Assembly (NCBI GenBank): GCA_964235605.1
Contig: CAXSCR010000048.1
Location: 1 to 35,546 of the forward strand
DNA length: 35,546 nt
Source of the DNA: DATCRE01 sp964235605
Lineage (GTDB): Bacteria > Bacteroidota > Bacteroidia > Cytophagales > Cyclobacteriaceae
Direction: 5' to 3'
Part shown: in pieces, positions 33,293 through 35,546 of the stretch
How the letters are laid out: each line of letters begins with the position of its first letter
Position numbering within the stretch: the first letter of the stretch is position 1
Made by a program: the position numbers and the translations under genes
Notes under the pieces: model-generated
What the model saw: the letters and a program-made list of their open reading frames with translations, nothing else
Database searches by the model: none
What the model was told of the DNA's origin: nothing

Positions 33293-33312
33293 ATTATCAT
33301 AAACAGAGCAAA

Positions 33313-35544
33313 TTAGTTTGCGTATTCTGACATAAATTTTATTCTCATCAAGCGAACTTCTTCTTCAGAAAACTCTGCAATCCGATCATCATTCATGGCT
33401 TCATCTAGGCTATCTGTTTCCGAGTTAAGGAAGTATTCAAAGATCTCATCCTGCTTATCTTCATCTAATACCTGATCAATGTAATAATCTAAATTAAGTT
33501 TGGTTCCTGAATAACATATGTTCTCAATTTCTGTAAGCATCTCATCAAACCTTATGCCTTTGGTTTGTGCTATCTCCTCCAGATCTGTCTTTTTATCAAT
33601 TTGCTGAATTATATAAATTTTAATTTTTGATTTATTGACGGATGATTTTACGATTACATCTGAGGCTGTCTCTATATCATTTTCGTCAACATATTTTTGG
33701 ATAGCTTCTAAAAATTCTTTTCCGAATTTATTCACCTTTCCCATTCCAACACCATTGACTTGAGCTAATTCCTCTTTGTCAGTTGGGTATGTGGTAGCCA
33801 TTTCTTCTAAGGAAGGATCTTGGAAGATTACGTACGGTGGCAAATCTTTTTCCTTTGCTATTTTCCGTCGAATACTCTTTAAAATTTCAAAAAGCTTCTC
33901 ATCATAAGCTTTCGCATTGATAGGTGCTCTTTCGGACGATACCTCTTCATCTTCTATATCGGTAGTAAAGTCATGATCACGTGCTAGCTCTACCGCATGT
34001 GGTTTCTTTAAAAATGCTTCACCCCTTTCTGAAACTGTTAGCACACCTATGTTGTCAATGTCTTTCTCTAAGTATTGATAGATGAGTGTTTGTCTAACTA
34101 CCGATTTCCAGAAATCTTCACTTTCATGAGCACCCTTTCCATAAACTGAAAGATCGAAATGGCCATAGCTTTTAACATACTCATCTTCCACGCCTCTTAT
34201 CACGTAGATTAAATGGTTTAAGCCAAAGCGTTCATGTGTTTGTTTAGCAGCTTGCAGTACAAGTGATACTGCTTCGGTACCGTCAAAGCGTTCACGCGGA
34301 TGAACGCAGTTGTCGCACATACCACAATTTTCTTGCTTATACTCCTCACCAAAGTAATGCAGTAGTTGCCTACGGCGGCATACCGGTGATTCTGCATAGA
34401 ATTCCATCTCTTGTAAAAGAACACGTGCATTTTCACGCTCTTGTACAGATTTATCTTTATTAAATTTTTCGAGTTTATTTATATCATTGTGGCTATAAAA
34501 CATGAGACAAACCCCTTCTAAACCATCGCGTCCAGAACGTCCTGTTTCTTGATAATATCCTTCTAATGATTTAGGAACATCGTAATGTACAACGAATCTA
34601 ACATCTGGTTTGTCAATGCCCATACCAAAGGCAATGGTAGCACAAATGATATCAACTTCTTCATTAAGAAAGTCGTCTTGATTCTTTATACGCACATCTG
34701 GATCAAGACCCGCATGGTAAGGTCTTGCTTTAAATCCATTCACACTTAAAAGCTGCGCTATCTCTTCAACCTTCTTTCTGCTCAAGCAATAAATGATTCC
34801 TGATTTTCCTTTATGTTCTTTGCAAAATTTAATAAGTTGTTTTTTAGTCTCCTTTTTAGGTCTCACTTCATAATAAAGATTTACCCTGTTAAAGGAAGAG
34901 ATAAAGACATCAGCCTCCTCCATCTGAAGATTTTTCTGAATATCAATTTGAACTTTAGGTGTTGCAGTAGCTGTAAGCGCAATTACCGGCATATCACCTA
35001 AATTCTGAATCATTGTTTTTATTCGTCTGTATTCAGGACGGAAATCATGCCCCCATTCAGAAATACAGTGAGCCTCATCAATAGCAACAAATGAAACATT
35101 TACCTTTTTGAGAAACTCAATAGTTTCTTCTTTATTAAGCGATTCAGGCGCAACATAAAGTAATTTTATAAGGCCATTCATACAATCTTTCTTAAGCCTG
35201 GTGATTTCTCCTTTACTGAGTGTAGAATTTAAGAATCTCGCATTTACGCCATAAGCGTTCATTTGATCTACTTGATTCTTCATCAGCGCAATTAATGGAG
35301 ATATTACCACTGCCAAACCGTCTCGAATCATTGCAGGCAGCTGATAGCACAATGATTTACCTGCACCTGTGGGCATAATTACAAAAGTATTCTTGCCGTC
35401 CAGTAAGTTGCGGATAATTGTTTCCTGGTTGCCACGGAACTGACTATAGCCGAAAATTGCTTTGAGTCTGGCTTTTAACGTATCTTTCTCTTCTACCAAC
35501 ATCATATCATCTTGATAAGAACCTAAAATTGTATCTTTGTTCAT
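33313..35544 (-). CDS. recQ: ATP-dependent DNA helicase RecQ
   Basis: The protein has 743 residues and unwinds DNA 3' to 5' in recombination and repair. Visible parts are Walker A MPTGAGKS at 57-64, the DEAH box at 156-159 followed by ISEWGHDFRPEY, motif IV-VI residues ending QETGRSGRDG (332-341), and the RecQ zinc site with Cys389, Cys407, Cys410 and Cys413. A winged-helix RQC region follows, then an HRDC domain at about 540-620. The last 110 residues form an additional helix-turn-helix-like and acidic tail seen in Bacteroidota RecQ proteins. The ATG at 35542-35544 touches the window edge, so an upstream start cannot be excluded. An ATG further in (residue 14 or 15) is also possible. Confidence 0.96.
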   Translation of the reverse strand: MNKDTILGSYQDDMMLVEEKDTLKARLKAIFGYSQFRGNQETIIRNLLDGKNTFVIMPTGAGKSLCYQLPAMIRDGLAVVISPLIALMKNQVDQMNAYGVNARFLNSTLSKGEITRLKKDCMNGLIKLLYVAPESLNKEETIEFLKKVNVSFVAIDEAHCISEWGHDFRPEYRRIKTMIQNLGDMPVIALTATATPKVQIDIQKNLQMEEADVFISSFNRVNLYYEVRPKKETKKQLIKFCKEHKGKSGIIYCLSRKKVEEIAQLLSVNGFKARPYHAGLDPDVRIKNQDDFLNEEVDIICATIAFGMGIDKPDVRFVVHYDVPKSLEGYYQETGRSGRDGLEGVCLMFYSHNDINKLEKFNKDKSVQERENARVLLQEMEFYAESPVCRRRQLLHYFGEEYKQENCGMCDNCVHPRERFDGTEAVSLVLQAAKQTHERFGLNHLIYVIRGVEDEYVKSYGHFDLSVYGKGAHESEDFWKSVVRQTLIYQYLEKDIDNIGVLTVSERGEAFLKKPHAVELARDHDFTTDIEDEEVSSERAPINAKAYDEKLFEILKSIRRKIAKEKDLPPYVIFQDPSLEEMATTYPTDKEELAQVNGVGMGKVNKFGKEFLEAIQKYVDENDIETASDVIVKSSVNKSKIKIYIIQQIDKKTDLEEIAQTKGIRFDEMLTEIENICYSGTKLNLDYYIDQVLDEDKQDEIFEYFLNSETDSLDEAMNDDRIAEFSEEEVRLMRIKFMSEYAN

Positions 35545-35546
35545 TA

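Overview
The window comes from an AT-rich member of the Bacteroidota, most likely a gliding Cytophagales-type bacterium. The evidence is a PorU-like type IX secretion sortase followed by PorV, the gliding lipoprotein GldH, a RicT homologue next to gldH, start codons without Shine-Dalgarno sequences, and several matches to the Bacteroidota -7 promoter element TAnnTTTG. A run of exactly 100 N at 17091-17190 shows that this is a scaffold from a draft assembly.

Region 1 (1-2365) is accessory. It holds two secreted proteins on the minus strand, a kelch propeller and a tail-fibre-like protein with a C-terminal coiled coil. Next to them lie the remains of a secreted heavy-metal-associated (HMA) domain gene broken by at least two and probably three frameshifts.

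Region 2 (2366-14975) is a surface-glycan or glycolipid locus of eleven genes, nine on the minus strand. It encodes a DPM1-like family 2 glycosyltransferase, two multi-spanning GT-C type transferases, a second family 2 transferase, a Wzx-like flippase, an SGNH esterase, two SAM methyltransferases, two B12-binding-type radical SAM proteins and a Pol-beta-type nucleotidyltransferase. Many of these genes overlap or lie within a few bases. The coherent reading is cytoplasmic synthesis of a polyprenyl-phosphate sugar, use of that donor by the GT-C enzymes outside the membrane, and methyl or acyl tailoring. The product cannot be read from the sequence. The coupled nucleotidyltransferase, radical SAM and methyltransferase trio at 11731-14975 is the best candidate for undescribed biochemistry.

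Region 3 (15120-22688) is mainly core genome: acetyl-CoA synthetase on the plus strand, then yicC, a very large outer-membrane protein and an FAD oxidoreductase transcribed towards it. Between acs and yicC lies a 341-base non-coding stretch with tandem and inverted short repeats and the assembly gap.

Region 4 (22790-29971, plus strand) runs MBL hydrolase, pssA, porU, porV and an M16-family protein whose zinc-binding motif is lost. PorU and PorV act together at the outer membrane, where type IX cargo is cleaved and attached.

Region 5 (29974-35544, minus strand) runs recQ, a clear intrinsic terminator, purD, ricT and gldH. The last two overlap by four bases. I saw no tRNA, rRNA, CRISPR array, transposase or prophage gene.
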